A stretch of DNA of 64,000 nucleotides from RHLJ01 sp965247355 (GCA_965247355.1 OZ252011.1:1798001-1862000), one strand, 5' to 3'; shown: positions 9,564-18,802, counted from the first letter of the stretch. Notes: a model not told the origin generated them from the letters alone. Program-made: numbers and translations.

Positions 9564-10469
9564 TTAGTTCAGCAGCAGTACACCAATATCCGTACCTGCC
9601 CATACCCTTCCTTTCTTACCTTTTTCCAAATAGTAAAAAGTTTCTACTGAACCTTTTGATAAATCCTGATACCTAATTATTTCGAGATCAGCAGATATTC
9701 TTAAAATTTCTTTTGAATCTGTAGTTGCCCACACTGTACCCTTATCGCCTTCAAACATTGGTAGTATGGGATGCCCAAAATCTAATACTTTCCAGGTAAC
9801 ACCATCATACTTAATCAATCCAGTACTTGTACCAATCCACATATTTTCTTTTGTATCGAACAAAAGTTTTCTGCAATTTTTATCTGTAAAATAATATGAC
9901 CACTTTCCCCCGGCAAATAAGCTAATACCACCATTTCTGGTTGCAAACCAGATAGTATTATCCTCTGTTTGTTTTATATCGTGTACTACATTATTTAATA
10001 ACCCATCCTCCGCTGTAACTGTATTCCAATTAGATCCATTGAGAAATGCAGCGCCTCCTGTTGTGGCAACCCAGATCTGATTCTCATTATCTTCAAATAT
10101 GGAAAACACAAGCCTACCATTAAGATGCAAATCCTTACTTATGGAAAATGTCCTTACTGAATCATTTTCAAGCATATATAGATAACCAATACTTCCAAAC
10201 CAAATTCTACCTTTTGAGTCTTCAAAAATTGAAGGAATTCCAGATTCAATTTCCTTTCTTGATATTAATACGTCAGTCTTTGAAAGATTATCAAAAAAGG
10301 CCACTCCTTTTGTTGTACCAAACCAAATTCCTCTATTCTCAAGTACCTTAATGCTTCTTACCTGATTATCAGGTAGCCCATTTTCTATCGTAAGTAATCT
10401 CTCTGGATTTGGCCCATTCAGTATCAAATATGCAAGAATAAAAATTATATTTATTGTATTGGTAATCAT
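9564..10469 (-). CDS. Stand-alone two-component-regulator-type beta-propeller protein
   Basis: A 301-residue protein with a hydrophobic N-terminal segment (a possible signal peptide or anchor, about 5-19) followed by about seven repeats of the Reg_prop type: IWFGTTKGVAFFDN, IWFGSIGYLYML, IWVATTGGAAFLNG, IWFATRNGGISLFAG, MWIGTSTGLIKYDG, VWATTDSKEILRIS and VWAGTDIGVLLLN. Such blades form periplasmic sensor propellers in hybrid two-component systems. Here the protein stops after about one propeller, with no Y_Y_Y domain, kinase or DNA-binding domain following. It may be a free-standing sensor or binding protein, or a remnant of a larger sensor. No function can be given. The C-terminal end nearly abuts rodA. 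Confidence 0.7.
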   Translation of the reverse strand: MITNTINIIFILAYLILNGPNPERLLTIENGLPDNQVRSIKVLENRGIWFGTTKGVAFFDNLSKTDVLISRKEIESGIPSIFEDSKGRIWFGSIGYLYMLENDSVRTFSISKDLHLNGRLVFSIFEDNENQIWVATTGGAAFLNGSNWNTVTAEDGLLNNVVHDIKQTEDNTIWFATRNGGISLFAGGKWSYYFTDKNCRKLLFDTKENMWIGTSTGLIKYDGVTWKVLDFGHPILPMFEGDKGTVWATTDSKEILRISADLEIIRYQDLSKGSVETFYYLEKGKKGRVWAGTDIGVLLLN

Positions 10470-10561
10470 TTACCTAATCTACCTTCTCTATTCCAGATAA
10501 GCACACCAATTCGGTATTTTTGCAGTAAATTACCGTTTATTGCAGTGAATACACTTGTTTA

Positions 10562-11176
10562 TTAAGAATTAGAATAGATTTTTGAAGTACCCAAATTAAA
10601 TGATAGTCGATGATGCTTTGTAATTCCATACTCTTTTAATGCTCTTTTATGATGTGGTGTAGGGTATCCAACATTTGTTTCCCAACCAAACTCAGAATAT
10701 TTCTCAGATAGTTTCTTCATCAGATTATCCCGATATACTTTCGCTAATATAGAAGCTGCACCAATACTCATCGAACGATTATCTCCTTTTACCAAACAAG
10801 TGTAAGGAACAAGTGAAGTCACATATTTATTCCCATCCACGAGTAAATAATCCGGCTTTGCTCCCTCAGTTTCTGCACATTTTTGCATAGTAGCCAATGA
10901 TGCCCATAAAATATTAAGCTTTTCAATCTCTTGAATACTCCCCTCCTGAACCGTCCAGAATAATGCTTCTTTCTTTATTAATTTCGCAAGTTGCTCACGT
11001 TCTGTTACAGGAATGGTTTTGCTGTCTCTTATATCTTTAATATAAGTTCCTGGTTTAAAAATAACTCCTGCTGCCACAACAGGACCTGCAAGGCAACCCC
11101 GACCTACCTCATCTAGTCCCATTATACGCTGAAACCCTTCACTCCATAACTGTTCTTCAAACTCTGTTCTACTCAT
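10562..11176 (-). CDS. rnhB: Ribonuclease HII
   Basis: RNase HII nicks RNA-DNA hybrids and starts removal of misincorporated ribonucleotides. The 204-residue protein has the first catalytic Asp-Glu in GLDEVGRGCLAGPVVAA (about 20-36), DSKTIP, LLVDGN with the third acidic residue, and SIGAASILAKVYRD with the last Asp region. Length fits the family. The start ATG at 11176 is divergent from the VWA gene across a 79-base gap that probably carries both promoters. The product is cytoplasmic. Confidence 0.95.
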   Translation of the reverse strand: MSRTEFEEQLWSEGFQRIMGLDEVGRGCLAGPVVAAGVIFKPGTYIKDIRDSKTIPVTEREQLAKLIKKEALFWTVQEGSIQEIEKLNILWASLATMQKCAETEGAKPDYLLVDGNKYVTSLVPYTCLVKGDNRSMSIGAASILAKVYRDNLMKKLSEKYSEFGWETNVGYPTPHHKRALKEYGITKHHRLSFNLGTSKIYSNS

Positions 11177-11255
11177 TTCTAAAAGATAAGATTTGATTTC
11201 TTCATTATGGAACTGTTTAGCTAAAACTTCTATTCTTTTTATAAATTAATAGTCT

Positions 11256-12368
11256 ATGAATTTTAAGTATTTCGAATGGGATGAGCGCTTTAATCCAGAA
11301 AAAGGAAAGAACTCATTTGACACTTTATGGGACTTGTTTCAGCAACTCTTAACGATTGCGAGTGGGGATGTTCCTCAAGCACTTCGCTGGCTAACTGAAC
11401 TAGACAAAGAATATAATATTACTGAACAATTTGAAGATGATTATTCTATCGGGGACTTCATCAACGAACTAAAAGAGAGAGGTTACCTGAATGATGGACC
11501 TGATGGTAATCAGCTTAGTATGACTAAAAAGGCTGAGCGTAGTTTAAGAAAAAAATCGTTGGAAGAAGTTTTCAAAAACCTTGAAAAAGGAGGACTCGGA
11601 AGTCATAAAACTCAGCATTCCGGAAAAGGGCTTGAACGACAACCGGAGACGCGAAGATGGAATAAGAACGATGACGTTGGTCAGATTGATAGTGTGAATA
11701 CCATGCTTAATATGCTCAAGCATAGCTCAATTGATAACTTCGAACTTCAGGAAGATGATTTACAGGTTTATGAAACAGATCACTACACTTCTGTTGCTAC
11801 TGTTCTTTTGATTGACTTAAGCCATTCGATGATATTATATGGAGAGGACCGTATTACACCTGCCAAGAAAGTAGCTATGGCGCTCTCTGAATTAATCATG
11901 ACTAATTATGCCAAGGATTCTCTGGATATTGTTGCCTTTGGAAATGAGGCCTGGCAAATATCAGTAGAAGATTTACCCTACCTGAAGGTTGGTCCCTACC
12001 ATACAAATACAAAACAAGGTCTTGAAGTTGCACGGCATATTTTACAACGGCGAAAATATGCCAATAAACAAATTTTCATGATTACTGATGGAAAGCCATC
12101 CTGTATGCTTGAAAATGGAAAACTCTATAAAAACAGCTTTGGTCTTGATCGTAAGATTGTGAATAAAGTTCTTGATGAAGCGGTAAAATGCCGGAGAGAT
12201 AAAATCGATATCACTACTTTTATGATTGCTAGTGACCCTTATCTTCAGAGCTTTGTGAGAGAGATGACAGAGGCTAATAAAGGGAAAGCTTATTTTGCGT
12301 CATTAGATAATCTGGGAGGATATATCTTCGAAGATTATATCCAGAACCGAAAAAAAAATGTGAAATAA
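11256..12368 (+). CDS. VWA domain-containing protein
   Basis: A 370-residue cytoplasmic protein without a signal peptide or membrane helix. The C-terminal half (about 180-365) is a von Willebrand factor A domain: the metal-ion-dependent adhesion motif DLSHS starts near residue 187 and is followed by ITPAKKVAMALSELI, a Thr in HTNTKQGLEVA and the Asp in MITDGKPSC. The N-terminal half is helical and charged and includes WDLFQQLL and QALRWLTELDKEY. Cytoplasmic VWA proteins often partner MoxR-type AAA ATPases, but none is adjacent here. Specific role unknown; the domain call is firm. Confidence 0.85.
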   Translation: MNFKYFEWDERFNPEKGKNSFDTLWDLFQQLLTIASGDVPQALRWLTELDKEYNITEQFEDDYSIGDFINELKERGYLNDGPDGNQLSMTKKAERSLRKKSLEEVFKNLEKGGLGSHKTQHSGKGLERQPETRRWNKNDDVGQIDSVNTMLNMLKHSSIDNFELQEDDLQVYETDHYTSVATVLLIDLSHSMILYGEDRITPAKKVAMALSELIMTNYAKDSLDIVAFGNEAWQISVEDLPYLKVGPYHTNTKQGLEVARHILQRRKYANKQIFMITDGKPSCMLENGKLYKNSFGLDRKIVNKVLDEAVKCRRDKIDITTFMIASDPYLQSFVREMTEANKGKAYFASLDNLGGYIFEDYIQNRKKNVK

Positions 12369-12370
12369 AA

Positions 12371-12396
12371 AAGCCTGCACATTTCTGAGCAGGCTT
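12371..12396. terminator. Bidirectional rho-independent terminator
   Basis: Perfect 8-bp inverted repeat AAGCCTGC/GCAGGCTT with a 10-base loop, lying between two convergent genes. An A-run at 12367-12372 gives a U-tract in the minus-strand transcript, and TTTAAAAG follows on the plus side. It can terminate the VWA gene and the skp-bamA operon. Confidence 0.85.
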
Positions 12397-12418
12397 TAAA
12401 AGTTTCTTTCTGAATAAC

Positions 12419-12991
12419 TTAAAACATTCCAAGTTCGTCCATTACCGCTTGGGTAATATCATACTTAGATTGAAAATCATCTGATGCATAAAGAATAACC
12501 AAGTCTCCAGTACTTGTCGTGGTATTAAGTACGTAACCAAGTCCCATTCTTTCCGCTACGGTATCAATTGCATTTCCAATTTGCTCAAGAAGTGGTCCAA
12601 GTAACTCTGTTCTTTTAGCCTGAAGCTCTTGCTCAGCAGTCTGCTGTGCCTGAACTAAGTCATTTTGAAGCTGTCCTAGTCTTTGCTCTTCTTGGGCCTG
12701 AGCTTCTGAAGATATAACTCCTACTTTTTGCTGATAAGCAGCTACTTCTGCCTGAAATGTTTGCTCTTTTTGAGTTAACTCTTGTTGCTTACGTGCAGTA
12801 AAATTTTGAAGACGCTGCTGGACGGCCTTCATTTCGGGCATACTTTGAAGTATGGCCTGAGGACTTACATAGCCAATTTTTAATTCCTCAGTTTGTGCCT
12901 GAGTAACTGTAGTTGCCCCAATAACTAAAAGAGCTGTGATGAAAAGTGTTTGTATTCGTTGTATCATTTTTTTGGTCATAGGTGTTTTCAA
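12419..12991 (-). CDS. OmpH/Skp family periplasmic chaperone (third copy)
   Basis: A 190-residue protein with a signal peptide ending near VTQAQ (about residue 32) and a long Gln/Glu/Ala-rich coiled coil, the layout of Skp, which holds unfolded outer-membrane proteins in the periplasm. After cleavage it reads LKIGYVSPQAILQSMPEMK, the typical OmpH opening, and it ends with GLGYVLNTTT and ITQAVMDELG. It is the last gene of the uppS-bamA-skp-skp-skp cluster, six bases after the second copy. The three paralogues share the same opening and closing motifs but differ widely in the coiled-coil region. Confidence 0.88.
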   Translation of the reverse strand: MKTPMTKKMIQRIQTLFITALLVIGATTVTQAQTEELKIGYVSPQAILQSMPEMKAVQQRLQNFTARKQQELTQKEQTFQAEVAAYQQKVGVISSEAQAQEEQRLGQLQNDLVQAQQTAEQELQAKRTELLGPLLEQIGNAIDTVAERMGLGYVLNTTTSTGDLVILYASDDFQSKYDITQAVMDELGMF

Positions 12992-12996
12992 TTACT

Positions 12997-13515
12997 TTAT
13001 TCTGCCTTTAAAATTGCAAGGACTTGTGAAGTTATATTTAACCGTTCTTCACCGGAGTAAAAAACTATTGCATCTCCGTAAGAGGTAGTTTCATTTAATA
13101 CTAAATCTAATCCCATCTGTGTAGCTACAGTCTTTATAGCTGCATCCATTTCTTCGAGAATTGGAGACATCATTTGAAGCCGTTTTTGGCGGATTTCATT
13201 GAGGTAATTTTCTCTTTCTTCTTCCAGTGCAGTATTTCTATCCAGCAATTCCTGTTCTTTTGTTGCTCTCGCTTCTGCAGAAAGAACAGCCATCCCCTCT
13301 TCATAAGTAGCAAGATCTTGTTGTAATTGTGTTGATTTTGCTATCAAATCTGCATCCCGAGTTTCGATAAGAGACTGAATTTCTTCTTCAACAGCTACTA
13401 CCTCATCTAACTGAGCCAGGATCTCTGCAGGATTCATATACCCAATTTGTATTTGTGCATTTGCAGAGATGCTAACAATTGCAGCCAATAAAACTGCGAT
13501 GTAATACTTCTTCAT
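12997..13515 (-). CDS. OmpH/Skp family periplasmic chaperone (second copy)
   Basis: A 172-residue protein with a signal peptide ending at SANAQ (about residue 21). The mature N terminus IQIGYMNPAEILAQLDE matches the OmpH family. A central coiled coil (about 40-120) is rich in Glu and Ala, and the C terminus has MGLDLVLNETTSYGDAIVFYS, parallel to the third copy. It is expected to bind unfolded outer-membrane proteins as a trimer in the periplasm. The gene is 49 bases after the first copy and six bases before the third, implying one transcript. Confidence 0.88.
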   Translation of the reverse strand: MKKYYIAVLLAAIVSISANAQIQIGYMNPAEILAQLDEVVAVEEEIQSLIETRDADLIAKSTQLQQDLATYEEGMAVLSAEARATKEQELLDRNTALEEERENYLNEIRQKRLQMMSPILEEMDAAIKTVATQMGLDLVLNETTSYGDAIVFYSGEERLNITSQVLAILKAE

Positions 13516-13564
13516 GTCTATTTGTTTGCTTTGGCGGAAATTACCGCTTATTAATTTAAATTAC

Positions 13565-14095
13565 TTATTCTACTTCAATTCCAAGTTCAAGTAAAATAGC
13601 TTCATTCAGATTCCATTCTCCACGGGCATATACCATATATATATCTCCGGACCGATCGAAAACGAAATCAAATCCCTGTTTTTGTGCCACAGCTCTTAGG
13701 GCTGTGAATATTTGGCGTTGAATAGGTTCCAGTAAATCCCTTTGATTCTGGAAGTATTCTCCTTGTGGACCAAATTTCTGATTAAGAAACGCATCCCGAG
13801 CCTGTTTCTTTTGTCGAATTTCATTTCTTTTTTGCTGACGAATTTCTTCGGTATATAGAATCTCTTTAGCTTTATAATCTTCTTCAAGCGCTTCAATTTC
13901 CGCATCAAGTTCATCCAGTTCCTGTTGCCAACCATCACTTAATAGCTGAAGACGTTGCTCTATCCCATTGTATTCAGGAATCTGAGCTAAAATAACTTCG
14001 GATTCGAAATAGCCAATTTTTTGATCCTGAGCTATAATTTCACCTAATACCCCAACTGAAAGAAGTAATGTGATTGTAAAAACTATTTTTTTCAT
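13565..14095 (-). CDS. OmpH/Skp family periplasmic chaperone (first copy)
   Basis: A 176-residue protein with a signal peptide ending near EIIAQ (about residue 23), then QKIGYFESEVILAQIPEYNG and a strongly charged coiled coil (Glu/Lys/Gln/Arg, about 45-130). The C-terminal part has GFDFVFDRSGDIYMVYA, similar to the other copies. The start codon overlaps the bamA stop by one base (TGATG), so it is translated straight after BamA, its functional partner in outer-membrane assembly. The family call is strong; whether the three copies share clients is unknown. Confidence 0.88.
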   Translation of the reverse strand: MKKIVFTITLLLSVGVLGEIIAQDQKIGYFESEVILAQIPEYNGIEQRLQLLSDGWQQELDELDAEIEALEEDYKAKEILYTEEIRQQKRNEIRQKKQARDAFLNQKFGPQGEYFQNQRDLLEPIQRQIFTALRAVAQKQGFDFVFDRSGDIYMVYARGEWNLNEAILLELGIEVE

Positions 14096-16581
14096 CAGAA
14101 TGGAGCTCCTATGTTAAACAAGAATTCCCATTCACCGGGTGCAACATTAGTTCCGTCAATACCATCTAACCTGTATCCATAACTCAAATCAACCAAGCCA
14201 AGTACCGGTAAAAATAAACGTGTACCTAAACCAATTGATCTTTTCAGATTAAATGGATCGAAATCTGAGAATTCTGCATATGAATTACCTGCATCAAAGA
14301 AAACGTAAGGAATCAATTGTAATTGCTCTGTACTTACTGCAGGATATCTGAGCTCCATTGAATACTTTGCATAAATACGCCCACCAACTTGTCGGCCATT
14401 TTCGAATGGGGCAATACTTCCGTTATTTCCGCCGGGGTATCCTCTCAAATCAATGTTATCATATAAGAAACTTTGACGTTGCTGAAGCTGTGTACCACCA
14501 ACCAGAAATTTCTGGAAATCACTTCTTTTGTCTTTGGTCAGGTATCCGATAAATCCATAATCAGCCTGACTTGTTAATACCAGTTTATCTACAAGAGGTA
14601 CATGGTATTGGAAATTGGTTTTAATTTTATAGAACTCTGTAAATCCTGGGAGTGGTGGGGCCAGTTCTCCGGAAAGTGTAAATTTAGATCCATAGTTCGG
14701 GGAAATAAAGTTATCTAAAGAGTTTCTTTCTACTACCTGCTTTATTGAGATAATACTTGAGGTTCCTTCTGCAAGAAAACTTGCTGTACCACCAACATCA
14801 TATAATTGATAACCTAATACCGATCTCGTTGAGAAATAATCATCCGGCCATTTGAGTCTTTTTCCTAAGGATACACTAGCTGAGAACAATCTATTACGTT
14901 CATCAAATCCACGATATCTAATAAAGTTATAGGATAAGTTAACGCCCAATGAAGTTGGCTTGCCATTCAACCAGGGCTCCACAAAGCCAAAGCTATAACT
15001 TTGATATCCGGTACCTGTAACCTGAACACCCAATGATAATGTTTGTCCATCGCCAGAAGGAAAAGGTGTAAAATCACCTTCCAGAGCTCTTTGAAGTGAA
15101 AAATTGTTGAAATTCAGACGAGCAGAGATAATAGCACCAATAGTACGACCTCCATAACCTCCTGAAAACTCAAAATTACTGGTGCTTTGAGATTCATCTA
15201 GAACGAATGAGACATCAACTTCTTTATTCTGAGGGATTGGAATAATATCAGGAGTGATATTCTGAGGATCAAAATAACCGAGTGTACTTAATTCACGAAT
15301 AGAACGAACTATAGCTTCACGGCTGTAGGTATTCCCAGGTATCGTTCTTAACGTTCTTCTAACAACGTCATCATGAGTATTCGTATTTCCAGAGAAAGAT
15401 ACTTTCCTGATCGTTGCAATTTCATCTTCATACAAATCGAAATGCAGGTCTAAAGAATCTTCACCGACTTTAGTAATGGTTGGCACAGCCTGAAAGAATA
15501 AATATCCAATGTTCTGATACAGACTGTTAATATCGCTTGAGCTTTTATTGAAATTAAGATTCTCTTCATATTTCGTTTCGTTAAATACATCCCCTTTCTC
15601 AAAACCAAGTGATAAGGAAAGCTGCTCATCAGTATAAACTGTATTACCATCCCAGGTTACATTCCTAATTTTATACTGAGGCCCTTCTTCGATATTTACC
15701 TGAACCTTAATTCCCCTTTTATCTCCGTCATAGTCGAATACCCAAACTGAATCAGAAACAATACGAACATCTGAAAATCCATTGTTTCTGTAAAAAGTGA
15801 GGACTTTTTCTTTTCCCTCTTCAAAATCCTCTTCTTTAAATGTTTTTTTACCAATAAACTTCCACCAAGCATCTTCTTTCAGTGGTTTTATTTTCTTTCG
15901 GAGTTTCTTTTCTGAGTAAGAGTCAGCTCCCCGGAATTGAATGTCTTTAACCTCAAGCTTCTTTCCCCTTTTCACATTGAACGTAAGAATAGATCGGTTT
16001 TCAACTTGTGAAGGTCTCACATTTGTTTCTATCTCAGTAAACCAAAGTCCCTTGTCTCTATAGAAATTATCAATCGTTTTTTTAGCCTGAGCTATATTCG
16101 CATCCGTAATGGCTGTTCCTGCCAGCAGTCTAATCTCATCTTTCAAATCTCTTCGTTCGCTTCTCTTAACCCCTTCAATCTCATATCTAAGCATTCTTGG
16201 TTGCTCAGTAACTTCAATTATCAGGCTAATGGTCGAAGTTGTCTTTTCAGCAATAAAAACCTTTACATCAGAAAAAAGACCTACCCGATATAACCTCTTA
16301 ATGGCATCTGGGATATCATCGCCGGGGTAATTTATGGTTGTCCCAGGGTTTAAAGAGCTCGCATTAACGATAAATTGTTCGCGGGTAAATTCATTTCCCC
16401 GTATCTCCAGATTAGATATGGTGTATTCCTGGGGAACTTCCAAGGTAGGATCTGTAATTTCAAAATCCTGAGCTTTAGGCTCTTGTAGAAAAATACCGGT
16501 TCCAAATAATAAAAAGAGCGTAAATAAAATTCGTTTCGACAATGTGAACACGCGTGTTTTAGCGGATGATAAATTTTTCAT
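14095..16581 (-). CDS. bamA: Outer membrane protein assembly factor BamA
   Basis: BamA inserts beta-barrel proteins into the outer membrane. The 828-residue protein has a signal peptide (about 1-38), a run of POTRA domains (about 50-430), each with pattern elements such as ISNLEIRGNEFT, LRYEIEGVKRSE, VKDIQFRGADSYSEKKLRK, IRNVTWDGNTVYTDEQL and IRKVSFSGNTNTHDDVVRR, and a 16-stranded barrel (about 450-828). The barrel holds the family signature LRGYPGGNNG and DAGNSYAEF. The C-terminal residue is Phe, as expected for a barrel protein. It overlaps uppS by four bases and the first skp by one, a conserved neighbourhood in this group. Confidence 0.96.
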   Translation of the reverse strand: MKNLSSAKTRVFTLSKRILFTLFLLFGTGIFLQEPKAQDFEITDPTLEVPQEYTISNLEIRGNEFTREQFIVNASSLNPGTTINYPGDDIPDAIKRLYRVGLFSDVKVFIAEKTTSTISLIIEVTEQPRMLRYEIEGVKRSERRDLKDEIRLLAGTAITDANIAQAKKTIDNFYRDKGLWFTEIETNVRPSQVENRSILTFNVKRGKKLEVKDIQFRGADSYSEKKLRKKIKPLKEDAWWKFIGKKTFKEEDFEEGKEKVLTFYRNNGFSDVRIVSDSVWVFDYDGDKRGIKVQVNIEEGPQYKIRNVTWDGNTVYTDEQLSLSLGFEKGDVFNETKYEENLNFNKSSSDINSLYQNIGYLFFQAVPTITKVGEDSLDLHFDLYEDEIATIRKVSFSGNTNTHDDVVRRTLRTIPGNTYSREAIVRSIRELSTLGYFDPQNITPDIIPIPQNKEVDVSFVLDESQSTSNFEFSGGYGGRTIGAIISARLNFNNFSLQRALEGDFTPFPSGDGQTLSLGVQVTGTGYQSYSFGFVEPWLNGKPTSLGVNLSYNFIRYRGFDERNRLFSASVSLGKRLKWPDDYFSTRSVLGYQLYDVGGTASFLAEGTSSIISIKQVVERNSLDNFISPNYGSKFTLSGELAPPLPGFTEFYKIKTNFQYHVPLVDKLVLTSQADYGFIGYLTKDKRSDFQKFLVGGTQLQQRQSFLYDNIDLRGYPGGNNGSIAPFENGRQVGGRIYAKYSMELRYPAVSTEQLQLIPYVFFDAGNSYAEFSDFDPFNLKRSIGLGTRLFLPVLGLVDLSYGYRLDGIDGTNVAPGEWEFLFNIGAPF

Positions 16582-17399
16582 TTCTTGAGTAAACGGGAGG
16601 AGTCGTCCTTTTCGTCTTTTGCTAATCCAATTTTTCCAAACCTTCTATCCCGTTTTTGATAAGAAGCTATTGCTTCATAGAGTTCATTACGTCGAAAATC
16701 AGGCCAATATTGTTGAGTAATATATAATTCTGAGTAAGCAAGCTGCCAAAGCAGGAAATTACTGATTCTATACTCTCCACTGGTTCGGATAATCAAATCC
16801 GGATCTGGGATATCAGCTGTAGAAAGATGATCGCTGATCATCTGGTCATTGATTAACTCCGGGTCTAACCTGCCATTTTTTACATGATCGGAAATTTTTT
16901 TAACTGCCTGGGTGATATCCCAACGTCCGGAATAGCTTAGTGCAAGACATAACTGGAGCCTGGTATTGTCCTTAGTCAGGTCAATAGCTTCCTGTAATTG
17001 CTGCTGACAGTCTTGTGGAAAGCGATCCATCTGACCGATAGTAACCAGCTGGATGTTATTCTCATGAAGATTATCTGCTTCTTTACGAAGTGATGATACC
17101 AACAGTCTCATTAAACCCCGTACTTCAGCTGAAGGTCTGCCCCAATTTTCTGTAGAAAATGCATAAAGGGTTAGATATTGTACACCAAGCTGAGCACAAG
17201 CTTCTGTAATATCACGAACTGAATCTACACCTACTTTATGTCCATGCAGGCGAATACTTCCTTTACTCTTTGCCCATCTTCCGTTGCCATCCATAATGAT
17301 AGCTATATGCTCAGGGATTTCCCCATTTTCTTTAAGAAGAAGCTGAGTTTCCTTGTCTTTTTCGGTCTGGGTTGTATTTGTTAGCGTAAGCTCTTTCAA
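16578..17399 (-). CDS. uppS: Isoprenyl transferase (undecaprenyl diphosphate synthase)
   Basis: UppS builds the C55 lipid carrier for peptidoglycan and other envelope polymers by cis-addition of isopentenyl units to farnesyl diphosphate. The 273-residue protein has HIAIIMDGNGRWAK with the catalytic Asp, RLHGHKVG, LTLYAFSTENWGRP, and IIRTSGEYRISNFLLWQ near the C terminus. Both ends are slightly longer than in E. coli. The start may be slightly downstream, as the first 25 residues are not conserved. It leads the bamA-skp cluster with a four-base overlap. Confidence 0.96.
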   Translation of the reverse strand: MKELTLTNTTQTEKDKETQLLLKENGEIPEHIAIIMDGNGRWAKSKGSIRLHGHKVGVDSVRDITEACAQLGVQYLTLYAFSTENWGRPSAEVRGLMRLLVSSLRKEADNLHENNIQLVTIGQMDRFPQDCQQQLQEAIDLTKDNTRLQLCLALSYSGRWDITQAVKKISDHVKNGRLDPELINDQMISDHLSTADIPDPDLIIRTSGEYRISNFLLWQLAYSELYITQQYWPDFRRNELYEAIASYQKRDRRFGKIGLAKDEKDDSSRLLKK

Positions 17400-17472
17400 A
17401 AGAGGTTTTTTGGCTGATTTTCAAGCTACCAAAATTAGAGCTTTATGCTTCCTTAATCAAGGTAAAGTATGC

Positions 17473-17946
17473 TTATTTAGCAGATAGATTTCGCTTGATG
17501 TTTATCATTTCAAGCAGTGCTAACGCGGCTTCTCCCCCTTTATTCCCTTTCTCACCTGCCCGGTCCATAGCTTGTTTAACATCATCGGTTGTGAGAACCC
17601 CGAAGGCTACCGGCTTTTGATACTTTAAATTGAGCTCTAATACACCGGTAGTTACGGCATCGCATACATATTCAAAGTGTGGCGTACCTCCTCTGATCAC
17701 TACTCCCAAAGCAATAACTCCATCAACTTCTTTGTGCTCAAGAATATTCTGAACAGCAAGGGGAATTTCGAATGAGCCTGGGCATCGTACAACGAGTACA
17801 TCCTCATCTTTTACCCCATTACCTTTTAATGCGTTAAGTGCTCCATTTAACATTTTTTCGGTGATACTGGAGTTCCACCGCGAAACAACAATTCCGATTT
17901 TCGCTCCTTCAACTCCGGTCTTTTCGTCTACAATAGTTACACTCAT
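17473..17946 (-). CDS. ribH: 6,7-dimethyl-8-ribityllumazine synthase
   Basis: RibH condenses 5-amino-6-ribitylamino-uracil with a butanone phosphate to make the riboflavin precursor. The 157-residue protein has the family blocks IGIVVSRWNSSITEKML, VVRCPGSFEIPLAVQ, ALGVVIRGGTPHFEYVCD with the active-site His, and PVAFGVLTTDD. Length is normal. It starts one base from the PHP gene stop, so it is transcribed with the PHP and S41 genes rather than a riboflavin cluster. I see no FMN riboswitch in its immediate upstream region, which is coding. Confidence 0.95.
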   Translation of the reverse strand: MSVTIVDEKTGVEGAKIGIVVSRWNSSITEKMLNGALNALKGNGVKDEDVLVVRCPGSFEIPLAVQNILEHKEVDGVIALGVVIRGGTPHFEYVCDAVTTGVLELNLKYQKPVAFGVLTTDDVKQAMDRAGEKGNKGGEAALALLEMINIKRNLSAK

Positions 17947-17947
17947 A

Positions 17948-18802
17948 TTATTTCTTCAATTCTACAATGTTCTTTCTTTGATCCGTCATCCGCTTCATTT
18001 TCTCAAGATGCTTTGAAGCCACACAAACAACGCCTAAATGACGAGCTGCCATCTCTTGCCCCCCATGATAGTCACTTCCACCGGTAAGTAGCAATGCATT
18101 ATCCTCTACAATCTTTGTGTATTTCTTTTGTAGTTCAAAATTATGGCTCGGATGGATGCATTCCAATCCGTCTATGCCAGCTTCAATAAACTCATTAATT
18201 TCTTCAGCGGTGTAAAGTTTTGCAGGATGTGCCAGTATAGTTGCACCACCGATATTCCTGACAATTTCGATGGCTTCTTTGTAGTCAGGATACGTATTTT
18301 CAATTTCACCGAGGCGCTCAGTACTTAAATAACGTATAAAAGCATCGTTGTGATTTCGGGCATATCCTTTTCCCACCAGCACTTTTGCAACATGTGGCCG
18401 GCCTATATTTGCTCCATTTGCCTCTGCTCGAACTTCATCATAGGTTACTTCCAGACCGTTCTCATTAATGGTTTGTATAATCCCTTTAATTCGATTTCTT
18501 CGTGCTATTCGCTGTGATTTAAGAAAATCGGCAAAATATTGAGTATTAACATCAAAGTAATATGCAAGAACGTGCGCTTCTCTTTTTTTAAAGGAGCAGG
18601 TAATTTCAACACCAGGCACCAGTTCAATTCCTAATTCATTGGCTTTATCAATGGCTTGAAAATATCCTTCAAAGCTATCATGGTCGGTAATTGAAAGAGC
18701 AGACAAGTTTCGTTCATGAGCAATTTCCACTGCTTCCTCGGGCTTTAACCTTCCATCAGAGCAAGTAGTGTGGATATGGAGATCGGCTTTAGGGAGCATC
18801 AT
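17948..18802 (-). CDS. PHP domain phosphoesterase (TrpH/3',5'-nucleoside bisphosphate phosphatase-like)
   Basis: A 284-residue cytoplasmic PHP-family metal-dependent phosphoesterase. Metal ligands are visible in KADLHIHTTCSDG (HxH plus Asp), SITDHDSFEGY, GVEITC, AHPAK and GGSDYHG. Proteins of this layout (E. coli TrpH/RnmAM type) hydrolyse 3',5'-nucleoside bisphosphates or the 5' ends of short RNA. The present substrate is inferred from family only. It has an intact metal site and usual length. The start overlaps the S41 protease stop by four bases. There are two adjacent ATG codons; either could be used. Confidence 0.85.
   Translation of the reverse strand: MMLPKADLHIHTTCSDGRLKPEEAVEIAHERNLSALSITDHDSFEGYFQAIDKANELGIELVPGVEITCSFKKREAHVLAYYFDVNTQYFADFLKSQRIARRNRIKGIIQTINENGLEVTYDEVRAEANGANIGRPHVAKVLVGKGYARNHNDAFIRYLSTERLGEIENTYPDYKEAIEIVRNIGGATILAHPAKLYTAEEINEFIEAGIDGLECIHPSHNFELQKKYTKIVEDNALLLTGGSDYHGGQEMAARHLGVVCVASKHLEKMKRMTDQRKNIVELKK

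Noticed and set aside
17400..17472. FMN or TPP riboswitches near ribH and thiL
   Set aside because: The upstream regions are coding or too short, and show no conserved riboswitch core.
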